A stretch of DNA of 64,000 nt, from positions 3,348,001-3,412,000 of the forward strand of contig OZ241208.1 in assembly GCA_965199665.1 (NCBI GenBank), written 5' to 3'. A program made the translations under genes and the position numbers. Positions 42,517 through 51,255 of this stretch are shown piece after piece; position 1 is the stretch's first letter; every line of letters begins with the position of its first letter. The notes under the pieces were generated by a model. That model saw only the letters and a list, made by a program, of their open reading frames with translations. It was not told the DNA's origin and searched no databases. The stretch is from JAVVHH01 sp965199665. GTDB taxonomy: Bacteria > Pseudomonadota > Alphaproteobacteria > Acetobacterales > Acetobacteraceae.

Positions 42517-43262
42517 GAGCGGCCGCGCAGCAACGATGCCGCAGGCGGATCGACGTAGAGACGGACCGCGGGATGGCGTTGTAGCATCGATCCCGGGTGC
42601 AGCGGCGTGACAGGTCCCTCGACGGCATCGCGCACAGCTTGAGCTTTTCGAGCGTCAGGCACGGACAGCACGATTAGCGCACTGCGCATGATCTGCGGCA
42701 CGCTCATCGTGATGGCCCGGCGCGGAACGTCATCGAACGTTGCGAACCACCCCTCGCCGAGCTGCTGCGCCCGGCAGGCCTCGTCCAGTGTCACGACGAT
42801 GAACGCCCGTTCCGTGGAGAAGTCCGCCGGTGGATCGTTGAAGGCCAGATGGCAGTTCTCGCCCAACCCGGCGAAGCACACATCCACCGTTCGCTGCGCA
42901 ACCAGCGCTGACAAACTGTCGGCCTCGGCTGTGGCGTCCGCTGCCTCGCCATCGATCTCGTTCAGACCAGCACGACCGTCGAGTGGTTCCACGAACCGCT
43001 TTCGTAGATAACCACGGAAGCTGGCGGGATGCTCCGGCGCGAGGCCGATATACTCGTCGAGATGGAACGCGGTCACGCGATCCCACGCGATATCCGGTGC
43101 CGCGGTAAGGGCCGCCAACGTGTCGAATTGGCTCGCTCCCGTCGCGAGAATGATTGTCGCTTCGCCCCGTGCCGCGATCGCCGCACGAATGGCCTCGGCT
43201 CCCGCCTCGGCCGCGCGGCGACCGAGCTCGGCTTTATTGGAACAAACGCGTGGCTCGACCAT
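42513..43262 (-). CDS. nagB: Glucosamine-6-phosphate deaminase-like protein (NagB subgroup)
   Basis: 249 residues of the NagB/RpiA fold. FHLDEYIGLAPEHPASF holds the first catalytic Asp (residue 69). The active loop reads GLGENCHLAFNDPP (residues 132-145), whereas E. coli NagB has GNDGHIAFNEP, so Asp141 becomes Asn and Glu148 becomes Asp here; His138 is kept. The variant also occurs in a NagB-like subgroup as I recall. It converts GlcN-6-P to Fru-6-P and ammonia, if active. It is the first gene of the operon with nagA and a solute-binding gene. Confidence 0.87.
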   Translation of the reverse strand: MVEPRVCSNKAELGRRAAEAGAEAIRAAIAARGEATIILATGASQFDTLAALTAAPDIAWDRVTAFHLDEYIGLAPEHPASFRGYLRKRFVEPLDGRAGLNEIDGEAADATAEADSLSALVAQRTVDVCFAGLGENCHLAFNDPPADFSTERAFIVVTLDEACRAQQLGEGWFATFDDVPRRAITMSVPQIMRSALIVLSVPDARKAQAVRDAVEGPVTPLHPGSMLQRHPAVRLYVDPPAASLLRGRS

Positions 43263-43783
43263 GCCTCAACAGAGCCCATGGCAACCGGGCTGGCAACCAT
43301 GCATCACTAGGCACGCTGATGAGATGATGGCTTAGTCCACACCGCAATGATTGTCCCGTTCTTCATCAAGAGAGAATTCGCGAAGCAAATCGAGCGGAAT
43401 GTCAGCTATCGGCCAATCTAGCCGCGAACGGGGAATATCGGCACTCGGCTACGGCCACCTGAACCGGACAGGTGGCTTTCCAACACCACACACGGTCAGA
43501 CTATTGTATCTGCCGAACGACAGCGTGCCGCAAGGCGAGGACATCCGCTGCTTTTACTGTGCTCGTGCGACCGGACGCGCCCCCGAAAGGGCTGCTCGCG
43601 GTCGCCGCCTCGGACGCACGCCATCCCATGCGCTCGGTCATCATTTCCGGGGCAATCAGATCGATCTTTAGCGTGGTCGTCCCCAGCCATTCATTGGTTT
43701 CCACTGGAAATGTTTGTGAGAATTGTGAGGCATGCAAGGATAGTTTCGGCCGTTACGAGCCAGAACTAACGGGAGCGTCCGGA
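43263..43783. other. 521-bp intergenic region between divergent operons
   Basis: This region separates nagB from the PLP-enzyme operon and should contain both promoters. The last 100 bases are AT-richer. GGGAG at 43771-43775 is the ribosome site of the next gene. Open frames on both strands around 43470-43740 have no recognisable family. Confidence 0.4.
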
Positions 43784-45019
43784 ATGAAGTTTCCCCAATC
43801 GGGAAGGCCCCGTGCGGAGATCGACGCCGCGCTGGACGCGATGGCGACGGGCGACGCGGACTGGCGGGGCGGCCGCGTGCCGCTGTTCGTGTTCGGCGCG
43901 GGCGCGGAGGTTGCCGAGGTCGGGCGCGCCGCATTCAACCGATTCTTTACCGAGAATGCGTTGGGCGGCGCCCGCGCCTTTCCCAGCCTCAAGCGCATGG
44001 AAACCGAGATCGTTGCGATGGGGCTGGACCTATTCCACGCGCCGGACGGAGCGGCAGGGTTCATGACCAGCGGCGGAACGGAGAGCATCGTGCTAGCGGT
44101 CCAGGCCTGCCGCGACTGGAACCGCGCGCGACGGGGCGACCCGGCTCATCGGGGCAATCTGGTGCTGCCGATGACCGCGCATCCGGCGTTCGACAAGGCG
44201 GCGCGCCTGATGGATCTCGAGGTGCGCCGGGTCGGGCTGCGGGCCGATCTGCGGGCCGACCCGGCCGCGATCGAGGCGGCGATCGACGGTGACACGATCA
44301 TGGCCGTCGGCTCCGCCCCGTGCTTCCCCTACGGCGTGGTCGATCCGATCGAGGAGCTGGCGGAGGTGGCAAGGCGCCACGACGTCTGGCTGCACGTCGA
44401 TGCCTGCGTGGGCGGCTACTTTGCGCCGTTCGCCAAGGCGCTGGGCCGGCCGATCCCGGAATTTGACCTCGGCGTTCCCGGCGTGTGCAGCCTATCGGCC
44501 GACCTGCACAAATTCGGCTTCTGCCCCAAGCCGGCCTCCACCGTGTTCTACGCCGATGCCGGGCGCGCCAAGATGCAGGGCTTCGACCTGGATGTCTGGC
44601 CGAACGGCCGGTTCGCGACCGCGACGCTGGTCGGCACCCGGCCCGGTGGGGGCGTGGCTGCGGCGTGGGCCGTCATCAACTTCCTCGGCCGCGACGGCTA
44701 CATGGCCATCGCCGAGCGGCTGCTGGCGATGAAGGACGCCTATGTCGCGGGGATCGGCGAGATCGAGGGCATGACCGTGTTTGGCGCGCCGGACTTATCC
44801 ATCATCGGCTTCGGCGCACCGGGGCGCGATATCGCCGCGGTGGCGGCCGGCATGGGGGAGCGCGGCTGGATCCCGGGGATGCTGCGTGAGCCACCGGGGC
44901 TGCACATGATGATGTCGCTGCTGCACGAGCCGGTCCGGCCGCGATACCTTGCCGATCTTGCCGAGGTGGTGGCCGCGGCGCCGGCGGCCCGCAACGAGAC
45001 GTTGGCCGCGGTATATTAG
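43784..45019 (+). CDS. PLP-dependent group II decarboxylase-like (sphingosine-phosphate-lyase type)
   Basis: 411 residues of fold-type I PLP enzymes. FPSLKRMETEIVAMGLDLFHAP, FMTSGGTESIVLAVQACRDW and HVDACVGGYF (Asp and stacking region) are present. The PLP lysine is in SADLHKFGFCPKPAS. The pattern matches sphingosine-1-phosphate lyase and MfnA-type decarboxylases rather than transaminases. ATG 43784 lies eight bases after GGGAG; the frame extends 104 unrelated residues upstream. The next gene starts immediately after its TAG. It probably decarboxylates or cleaves an amino acid or phospho-amine. The substrate is unknown. Confidence 0.9.
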   Translation: MKFPQSGRPRAEIDAALDAMATGDADWRGGRVPLFVFGAGAEVAEVGRAAFNRFFTENALGGARAFPSLKRMETEIVAMGLDLFHAPDGAAGFMTSGGTESIVLAVQACRDWNRARRGDPAHRGNLVLPMTAHPAFDKAARLMDLEVRRVGLRADLRADPAAIEAAIDGDTIMAVGSAPCFPYGVVDPIEELAEVARRHDVWLHVDACVGGYFAPFAKALGRPIPEFDLGVPGVCSLSADLHKFGFCPKPASTVFYADAGRAKMQGFDLDVWPNGRFATATLVGTRPGGGVAAAWAVINFLGRDGYMAIAERLLAMKDAYVAGIGEIEGMTVFGAPDLSIIGFGAPGRDIAAVAAGMGERGWIPGMLREPPGLHMMMSLLHEPVRPRYLADLAEVVAAAPAARNETLAAVY

Positions 45020-46540
45020 ATGAAGACCGTCTTGCTCGCCCAAGTGCTGCACGAAGCCAACACCTTTGCCGTCACGCCGGCGCCGATCGCGCATTACGAG
45101 CGGCAGGGCATCTTCCGCGACGCGCAAGTGCCGGAGCGGTTCGGCCCGACCCGGACGGAAATGGGCGGCTTCCTCGAAGCCGCGGCCGCGGAGGGCTGGC
45201 GGATCGTCACGCCGCTCGCGGTGCCCTGCGCGCCGGCGGGGCCGATGAGCGCCGAAGCGTTCACGCTGTTCCTGGAGACGATACTCGACGGCATCGACGC
45301 GGCCGGTCCGTTGGATGGGGTACTGCTGGCGCTGCATGGCGCGAACGTGGTGGAGAACGATCCGGATCCGGACGGAACGATGGCTGCAGCGGTGCGGGCG
45401 CGGATCGGGCCGGCAGTGCCGATGGTGATCAGCCTCGATCCGCACTCCAACCTGTCCGACCGGATCGCGGCGGCGGCGAACGGGCTGACGGCCTATCGCA
45501 CCCATCCGCATACCGACCACAAGGAGACCGGGCTGCGAGCGGCGGCCATGCTGAAGCGCTGCATGGACACCGGGTCGCGCCCCACGGTGCATTTGGTGCG
45601 CGGCTGGCAGATGCGCGGCTTCGATGCGAGCCGGACCTCGGTGCCGGACGGGCCGATGCACCGTGCCTTGGCCTTGGCGCGCAGCATGGAGCGGGACGAT
45701 CCCGGCGTACTCGAGATCAGCATCCAGTCAGGCTTCGCGCTGGCCGATGTGTGGCAGGTCGGACCAAGCGTTGCAGTGACGGGAGAGAGCGACGATCCAA
45801 GGTTCCGGGCCTTGGGCGAGCGGCTGATCCGTTTCGCCTGGGACGAGCGGGACAACGATACCGTGCCCATGATCAGCGCCGCCGACGCCGTGGGCCAGGC
45901 CCGCGCCGTGTCGCCCGGCGCGGGGCCGATCGTGCTGTCGGATTTCGGCGACGCGCCGGGCGCGGGTGGCTACGGCGACGCCACCGCGATGCTGCGTCTG
46001 CTGCTGGCGGATCCGTTCCCGGACAGCGTCTTCCTCTCGATCGCCGACGCTGATTCCGTGCAGACCGCATTGGCCGCCGGTGTCGGCCACAGCGTCCGGC
46101 TATCCCTCGGCGGCCGTCGTGCACCGCTGCAAGGCGGCGGCCCCGTCGACGACATCTTCCAGGTGCTCGTAATCGCCGACGGCCGGTTCACGCATGAGGG
46201 ACCTTATGCCACCGGCACGATCGGCAATTTTGGGCCCTCCGTGCTGCTGTCCTGCCGCGGGGTCCGGATCGTGGCCACCACCTTCCAGCGCAACATCGTC
46301 GACCTGTCGCAGCTCGGCATCTTCGGCATCGACCCGGCCTCGTGCGGCCTGATCGCGATCAAATGCATGGACGCCTTCCGCGCCGCCTTCGCGCCGGTCG
46401 CGCGGGCGGTGATCGCGTTCGAGTCGGGGGGCGTGTCCAGCCGCGTGCAGGTGGCGCCGCGCTGGCAGAACGTGCGGCGGCCCATCTGGCCGATCGACCC
46501 GGACGAGGTCGTGGCACGGGCGGCGGGTTACATCGCATGA
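45020..46540 (+). CDS. M81-family metallopeptidase (MlrC-like)
   Basis: 506 residues. The MlrC signature is clear: VLLAQVLHEANTFAVTP at residues 4-20, LLALHGANVVENDPDPDG, VISLDPHSNLS (metal Asp and His), YRTHPHTDHKETG (metal His), VLSDFGDAPGAGGYGDAT and a C-terminal MlrC_C domain. MlrC finishes microcystin breakdown in sphingomonads; most relatives act on unknown small peptides or amides. It starts directly after the PLP-enzyme stop and overlaps the binding-protein ATG (ATGA), so the three are one operon. Confidence 0.92.
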   Translation: MKTVLLAQVLHEANTFAVTPAPIAHYERQGIFRDAQVPERFGPTRTEMGGFLEAAAAEGWRIVTPLAVPCAPAGPMSAEAFTLFLETILDGIDAAGPLDGVLLALHGANVVENDPDPDGTMAAAVRARIGPAVPMVISLDPHSNLSDRIAAAANGLTAYRTHPHTDHKETGLRAAAMLKRCMDTGSRPTVHLVRGWQMRGFDASRTSVPDGPMHRALALARSMERDDPGVLEISIQSGFALADVWQVGPSVAVTGESDDPRFRALGERLIRFAWDERDNDTVPMISAADAVGQARAVSPGAGPIVLSDFGDAPGAGGYGDATAMLRLLLADPFPDSVFLSIADADSVQTALAAGVGHSVRLSLGGRRAPLQGGGPVDDIFQVLVIADGRFTHEGPYATGTIGNFGPSVLLSCRGVRIVATTFQRNIVDLSQLGIFGIDPASCGLIAIKCMDAFRAAFAPVARAVIAFESGGVSSRVQVAPRWQNVRRPIWPIDPDEVVARAAGYIA

Positions 46541-48090
46541 GGTTGCTGCTCGCTGCGTTGCTGATTGCAGGGCCGGCCTGGGGCAGCACGCTCCGGTTCG
46601 CACCGGCCGGCGACCTGCGCATCCTGGATCCGATCTGGACCAGCGCCGCCATCACGCTGAACCACGCGCAGATGATTTACGACGTGCTCGTCACCAGCGA
46701 CAGCCAGTTGCGCCCGCAGTTGCAGATGGCGGAGAGCTACGCGCGCAGCGAGGACGGTCTACGTGCGACCTTCGTGCTCCGCCCCGGGCTGATGTTCCAC
46801 GACGGCACCCCGGTGCGCTCGCGCGACGTCGCCGCCTCGATCCTGCGTTGGGGGCAGCGTGTGACGGCGGGGCAGGCGGTGATGAGCCATCTGGACCGGA
46901 TCGACACGCCGGACGACCGCACGTTGGTGATGGTGTTCCATCATCCGTTCGGGCCGCTACTGGAAGCGCTCGGCTCGCCGCTGCTGGCGCCGTTCGTGAT
47001 GCGCGAGCAGGACGCCAAGACCAGCGCGTTCGACCAGGTGACGACAGCCATCGGGTCCGGTCCTTTCATGTTCGTGGCCGAGGCGTATCGTGCCGGGGAC
47101 CGCGCGCTCTACCGCCGGTTTCCTGGCTACGTCCCACGCAACGAGCCGGCGGACGGGTATGCCGGCGGCCGGGTTGCCAGGGTGGACGAGGTGGAGTGGC
47201 GCTATCTCCCCGACCCGGCCACCGCGACGCAGGCGCTGCAGACCGGGGAGGTGGATTTCCTGGAGGCCATTCCGTCCGACCTCGTGCCGCTCATCAGGGG
47301 CAAGGCCGGGCTCAAGGTGGAGGTGCTCAACACCTCCGGATCGATCGGCACGATCCGGCCCAACGCCGCGCATCCGCCGTTCAACGACGCCCGCGCCCGG
47401 CAAGCGCTAATGCTGATTGCCGACCAGGCCGAGTTCGGACAAGCGCTGACCAACGAGCCCGGCTTGGCACAGGTGTGCCACGCGCTATTCGTCTGCGGCA
47501 CGCCCAATGCAACCCAAGCGGGCGCGGCGCCCTGGGTTCGGCCCGACGTCGCCCGCGCTAAAGCTCTCCTGCAAGCGGCCGGCTATGACGGCCGTCCGCT
47601 CGTTCTGCTCGACCCGTCCGATCAACCCGACATCCACACGCTCGCCCTGGTTTTCGCCGACGAGCTGCGCCGGGCCGGTATCGCCGTGGACGTGCAGACG
47701 ATGGATTGGAGCTCGATCATCACGCGCCGGAATACCCGCGCGTCGCCGGTCGAGAACGCGTCGGGCTGGGACATCGCCTTCACTTTTTGGGGCGGCATCT
47801 CGCTCGCCAGCCCCCTGACCAACACGCCGCTGGTCTCGAGCTGCGACGGCAAGAACCTGTACGGTTGGCCTTGCGACGCGCTGCTCGAGATGCTGCGCGC
47901 CGACTTCCTCGACGCCACCACCGACAAGGCGCAGCTCGAGGTGATCGAGGCGCTGCAGCGTCGCTATTCCGATGTCGTGCCCTACATCAGCACCGGTATC
48001 GTCCAGCGCCAGGTCGCCTATCGGGCGACGCTGAAGGGCGTGTTGAAGACGCCATATCCCGTGTTCTGGAACCTCAGCAAGTCGGAATGA
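46537..48090 (+). CDS. ABC solute-binding protein, family 5
   Basis: 517 residues. The short signal peptide MRLLLAALLIAGPAWG is cut before STLRFA. The mature part shows LRILDPIWTSAAIT, FVLRPGLMFHDGTPVRSRDV, IGSGPFMF and TGEVDFLEAIPSDLVP, all typical of family-5 (DppA/OppA/opine) binders. ATG 46537 is coupled to the peptidase stop. Ligands of this family include peptides, which fits the MlrC-like peptidase beside it. No matching permease or ATPase is found in the window. Confidence 0.92.
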   Translation: MRLLLAALLIAGPAWGSTLRFAPAGDLRILDPIWTSAAITLNHAQMIYDVLVTSDSQLRPQLQMAESYARSEDGLRATFVLRPGLMFHDGTPVRSRDVAASILRWGQRVTAGQAVMSHLDRIDTPDDRTLVMVFHHPFGPLLEALGSPLLAPFVMREQDAKTSAFDQVTTAIGSGPFMFVAEAYRAGDRALYRRFPGYVPRNEPADGYAGGRVARVDEVEWRYLPDPATATQALQTGEVDFLEAIPSDLVPLIRGKAGLKVEVLNTSGSIGTIRPNAAHPPFNDARARQALMLIADQAEFGQALTNEPGLAQVCHALFVCGTPNATQAGAAPWVRPDVARAKALLQAAGYDGRPLVLLDPSDQPDIHTLALVFADELRRAGIAVDVQTMDWSSIITRRNTRASPVENASGWDIAFTFWGGISLASPLTNTPLVSSCDGKNLYGWPCDALLEMLRADFLDATTDKAQLEVIEALQRRYSDVVPYISTGIVQRQVAYRATLKGVLKTPYPVFWNLSKSE

Positions 48091-48314
48091 CTCCTCCCAG
48101 CGACGCTTCCTGCTCGGCCTATCGTAGGTCTCGGTCGCACGGCTCGCTTGACCTGGGTTGCCTGCGATTCAAGTCCGAGACACGGTTGAGTAGATCGTGG
48201 ATGGCGGACAAGGGTATGACCTTGCGGCAGCCTTCGCGACTGCTGAGCAGCCCGTCCGAATCACCGGGCAGTCTCCAGCAACCGGGTCTTCGGCTGAGCT
48301 GCGAGGCGAATGGC

Positions 48315-49205
48315 CTAACGGGCTCCTTCAGCTTTAAGCCATTCGATGAAACGGGCGAGCGACGAGGTCTTGTCGGCATCGAACGGCACGAGCGCCACGT
48401 ATCCTCTCCGCGCCACGGCGAGGGTCGGCAACGGCGTCAGTAAACGCCCCGCCGTCACGTCGGCCTGGAGAACGGGCAAAGGGCCGATGCCGAGCCCAAG
48501 GCCATCCACCACCGCCTGCAACGTAACAAAGAAATGGTCGAACACCCGGCGGCGCGGTTCTGCCATGGACTGCAGTCCGGCCTGGTTCAGCCAGTCGGTC
48601 CAGTCGCCGGGCCGGGTCTCCGTCACGAGCAGGACGTGGTGTGCGAGGTCGGTCGGATGCCAGACCGGCTGGCGATCGAACAGCGCCGGGCTCATGATCA
48701 GGGTGTCGGCCTCCTCCAGGAATGCGACTGCTCGGTGTTGCGGCCAGGCTTCCTGCTCGGCCGAACCGCGTCGGATCGCGACGTCGAAGCCGCCGCGCAA
48801 CTCGTCATGCAGCGTCGTCACCGTGGTGACGACGACGTCCACTTCGGGCCGCTCGGCATGGAAGCGGTCCAGCCGGGGGATGAGCCAGCGCATGGCGAAG
48901 GTCGTCGGCGCGCTGACGCGCAGGATGCGGCGCGCCTCCGAGCGGCCGCACGCATCCGCGGCGGCGATGACCCGGTCGAATGAAAGGCTGACCTCCGCCG
49001 CAAAAGCGCGCGCGGCTGGGGTGGCGACCATGCGGCGGCCCGCCCGCACGAACAGGCGCTGACCCAGCCAAGCCTCCAGCCCGGCGATCTGGCGGCTGAC
49101 GGCGCCGTGCGTCAGTCCGAGCTCCGCCCCCGCCTCGGCATAGCTGCCGGTGCGGGCCGCGACCTCGAACACGCGCAGGGCATTGAGCGGTGGCAAACGG
49201 CGCAT
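48315..49205 (-). CDS. LysR-family regulator (GcvA-like)
   Basis: 296 residues. It opens RRLPPLNALRVFEVAARTGSYAEAGAELGLTHGAVSRQIAGLEAWLGQRLF, the HTH form of the GcvA/AmpR group (residues 2-62). The effector domain shows RGGFDVAIRRGSAEQEAWP. ATG 49205 is supported. It is divergent from the MFS gene at 49306 and a natural candidate to control it. It converges on the binding-protein operon across a 224-bp gap in which I see no gene. Confidence 0.93.
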   Translation of the reverse strand: MRRLPPLNALRVFEVAARTGSYAEAGAELGLTHGAVSRQIAGLEAWLGQRLFVRAGRRMVATPAARAFAAEVSLSFDRVIAAADACGRSEARRILRVSAPTTFAMRWLIPRLDRFHAERPEVDVVVTTVTTLHDELRGGFDVAIRRGSAEQEAWPQHRAVAFLEEADTLIMSPALFDRQPVWHPTDLAHHVLLVTETRPGDWTDWLNQAGLQSMAEPRRRVFDHFFVTLQAVVDGLGLGIGPLPVLQADVTAGRLLTPLPTLAVARRGYVALVPFDADKTSSLARFIEWLKAEGAR

Positions 49206-49305
49206 GCGACCCGTGAGGAAAACGGACAGATCCCGTGATGAACGGCAGTCTAGTCACGTCATCCCGCATCCATAAAGTCGGCAGTCCCAGAGCGCGGGAC
49301 CGACA

Positions 49306-50508
49306 ATGCCCATTACGAGTGCGGTGGCGTCGCCATCGATCGAGCAGCAAACCAGGCTTTCGCCGCAGCGGCGCCAACTCGCCGGCGCGTGCCTCGCCCA
49401 CATGCTGCACGACGGCTACACGGACCAGCTCTATGCGCTGCTGCCGGTCTGGCAACCCCAGTTCGGCTTGTCCTATGCCGGTCTCGCGCTGGTAAGGGCG
49501 CTGTATTACGGCACGATGGGTGGCTTGCAGGTGCCTGGCGACAGGTTGGTCGCACGGCTCAGCCCACGCGCAGCACTGGCGCTGGCCACCGTCGTGGCGG
49601 CGGCGGGATTTCTGCTGATGGCGCTGCCGTTCGGATTTCCGGGCCTGTGCGCCGGGCTCGTACTGGCTGGCGTCGGGTCGAGCATCCAGCACCCACGTGC
49701 CTCGATGCTGGTGACCGACACGTATGGCAGTGCCTCGCGCGGGCCGCTCGGGATCTATAATTTCGCTGGAGACTTGGGAAAGGCGATCTTCCCGGCCGCG
49801 GTCGCCCTGTTGCTGACCGTGATCGACTGGCGGCCGGTCGTTGGTATGATGGCCGGGATCGGGTTGATGGTGGCCGTGGCGTTGTTGGCCGTCGTGCCCC
49901 GGCGGCCCTTCGTCCCAACGGCCGAGGCCAAGCAACCGGTGCAGGGCCGAGGGGGCCGCGGCTTCGGGCTCCTGCTCACCATCGGCGCGCTCGATACGGC
50001 GACCCGGATGGGATACCTGCTGTTCCTGCCCTTCCTCCTGCATGCGCGCGGCGCGACGGGCGGCGAGGTCGGCCTCGGCCTGGCGCTGCTGTTCATCGGC
50101 GGCGCGCTCGGCAAGGCGGCCTGCGGTTGGCTCGGCCAGCACCTTGGTGTTGTCTGGAGCGTGGTCGTCACGGAAGGGCTGACCGCGTTGCTGATGGCGG
50201 GGACGTTGCTGCTGCCTCTGGTGCCGACGCTGGCGGTCCTGCCGCTGCTCGGGATCGTGCTCAACGGCACCTCCTCGGTGCTGTATGGCACCGTGCCGGA
50301 TCTCGCACCGAAGGGTGACGTGGGTCGCGCGTTCGCGCTGTTCTACACGGGCGTCATCGGGGCCGGCGGATTGGCGCCAATCGCATACGGCGCCATCGCG
50401 GACCACTCCAACCAAACGGTCGGCATCCTGGCGTCGGCACTGACCGCTGCGATCATCATCCCGCTGGTGCTCGCGCTGCGTCCGATGCTGGAACGGCGGG
50501 CGGGATGA
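49306..50508 (+). CDS. MFS transporter, fosmidomycin-resistance (Fsr)-like
   Basis: A 400-residue inner-membrane protein with about 12 transmembrane segments. The N-terminal HMLHDGYTDQLYALLPVWQPQFGLSYAGLALVRALY is the Fsr-type signature. SSIQHPRASMLVTDTYG and a second-half LGKAACGWLGQHLGVVW fit an MFS fold. Fsr homologues export fosmidomycin; others import or export small acids. It follows the divergent LysR and ends 12 bp before the convergent NUDIX gene. Confidence 0.9.
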   Translation: MPITSAVASPSIEQQTRLSPQRRQLAGACLAHMLHDGYTDQLYALLPVWQPQFGLSYAGLALVRALYYGTMGGLQVPGDRLVARLSPRAALALATVVAAAGFLLMALPFGFPGLCAGLVLAGVGSSIQHPRASMLVTDTYGSASRGPLGIYNFAGDLGKAIFPAAVALLLTVIDWRPVVGMMAGIGLMVAVALLAVVPRRPFVPTAEAKQPVQGRGGRGFGLLLTIGALDTATRMGYLLFLPFLLHARGATGGEVGLGLALLFIGGALGKAACGWLGQHLGVVWSVVVTEGLTALLMAGTLLLPLVPTLAVLPLLGIVLNGTSSVLYGTVPDLAPKGDVGRAFALFYTGVIGAGGLAPIAYGAIADHSNQTVGILASALTAAIIIPLVLALRPMLERRAG

Positions 50509-50520
50509 TTCGAGAAGCTT

Positions 50521-50958
50521 CTACTCCGGCGCCGCCAGTTTCAGCAGGAGCGGCACCAATTCCCCGTCATCGATCACCAACGCTGCCTGGGCCAGGGTGA
50601 ACCACTCTCGGCGGCGCTGGGCTCGTTCGGGCCAGTTTGCGACCAGTTTGTCTACCGTGAGCGGATACACCTCCACCTCGCACTCGACCGTCGAATTCCT
50701 GCGAAGACGCTTGGTGTAACGATAGGTCCCGACGGGCACACCGTTGATGACGCCGCGAATGCCGGCTTCCTCGAACGCCTCCTTGGCTGCGACTTGCGCG
50801 CCGGTGAGGCCCTTCTCCCCCCAGCCCTTCGGCAGTATCCAGCGGTTTGTCTCTCGACTGGTCACCAGCAGGACGCAGGTCTCGCCGTCGCGCTCTTGCA
50901 ACGGGAGCGCCGCATACTGGAGAGCGGTGACACCGCGCGGCTTCGGATGCTTGCTCAA
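50521..50958 (-). CDS. NUDIX hydrolase
   Basis: 145 residues. ILPKGWGEKGLTGAQVAAKEAFEEAGIRG near 45-73 is a Nudix box with Lys for Arg and Leu in place of the first Glu, a form shared with the diphosphoinositol-phosphatase-like alphaproteobacterial group. It hydrolyses a nucleoside diphosphate-type bond. The only start is TTG 50958, with an in-frame stop three codons upstream and AGGA directly against it. A 12-bp palindrome overlaps this initiation region. Confidence 0.88.
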   Translation of the reverse strand: MSKHPKPRGVTALQYAALPLQERDGETCVLLVTSRETNRWILPKGWGEKGLTGAQVAAKEAFEEAGIRGVINGVPVGTYRYTKRLRRNSTVECEVEVYPLTVDKLVANWPERAQRRREWFTLAQAALVIDDGELVPLLLKLAAPE

Positions 50959-50960
50959 TC

Positions 50961-50972
50961 CTGTCTAGACAG
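50961..50972. promoter_or_regulatory. 12-bp palindrome CTGTCTAGACAG at the NUDIX start
   Basis: A perfect palindrome sits at -3 to -14 relative to the TTG start, covering the ribosome-site position. It resembles the core of HutC/NagR-type GntR operators (TGTCTAGACA). Binding by a GntR protein is a guess. Confidence 0.4.
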
Positions 50973-51255
50973 ATTCATCCGCCCGCATTTGTCAATCAAC
51001 TCGCAAAGGGCCGGGCAGGCTCACAGTAGGCAGCAGCGACGGTGGCCGACGCCGGATCGTGATCTGGGTGGTGCACAAGGCTGGCGCGGTACCGACCTTG
51101 CTGGCACCGGCCTCCATCCCGCTTGGGGCTTGCTCGCGTCGAACGTGACGGGATCGGCGTCTCCAAGCGAAAACCCCTTTCGGATGAGACACCTTCAATC
51201 CGCAGTCAAACTGGGTCATGTCGGCCGTTCGGCAAAGACCGGGAGGGAACACGGC
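50973..51255. other. Gap between divergent NUDIX and FAD-oxidoreductase genes
   Basis: No convincing gene is present. It should contain the promoters for both directions. The right end provides GGGAGGGAA as the ribosome site for the flavoprotein. Confidence 0.4.

Noticed and set aside
43501..43737. Minus-strand frame of 78 codons in the 521-bp gap
   Set aside because: It includes plausible-looking stretches (LKIDLIAPEMMTERMG) but no known family, no good ribosome site and a stop in an arbitrary place; the evidence is not enough for a gene call.
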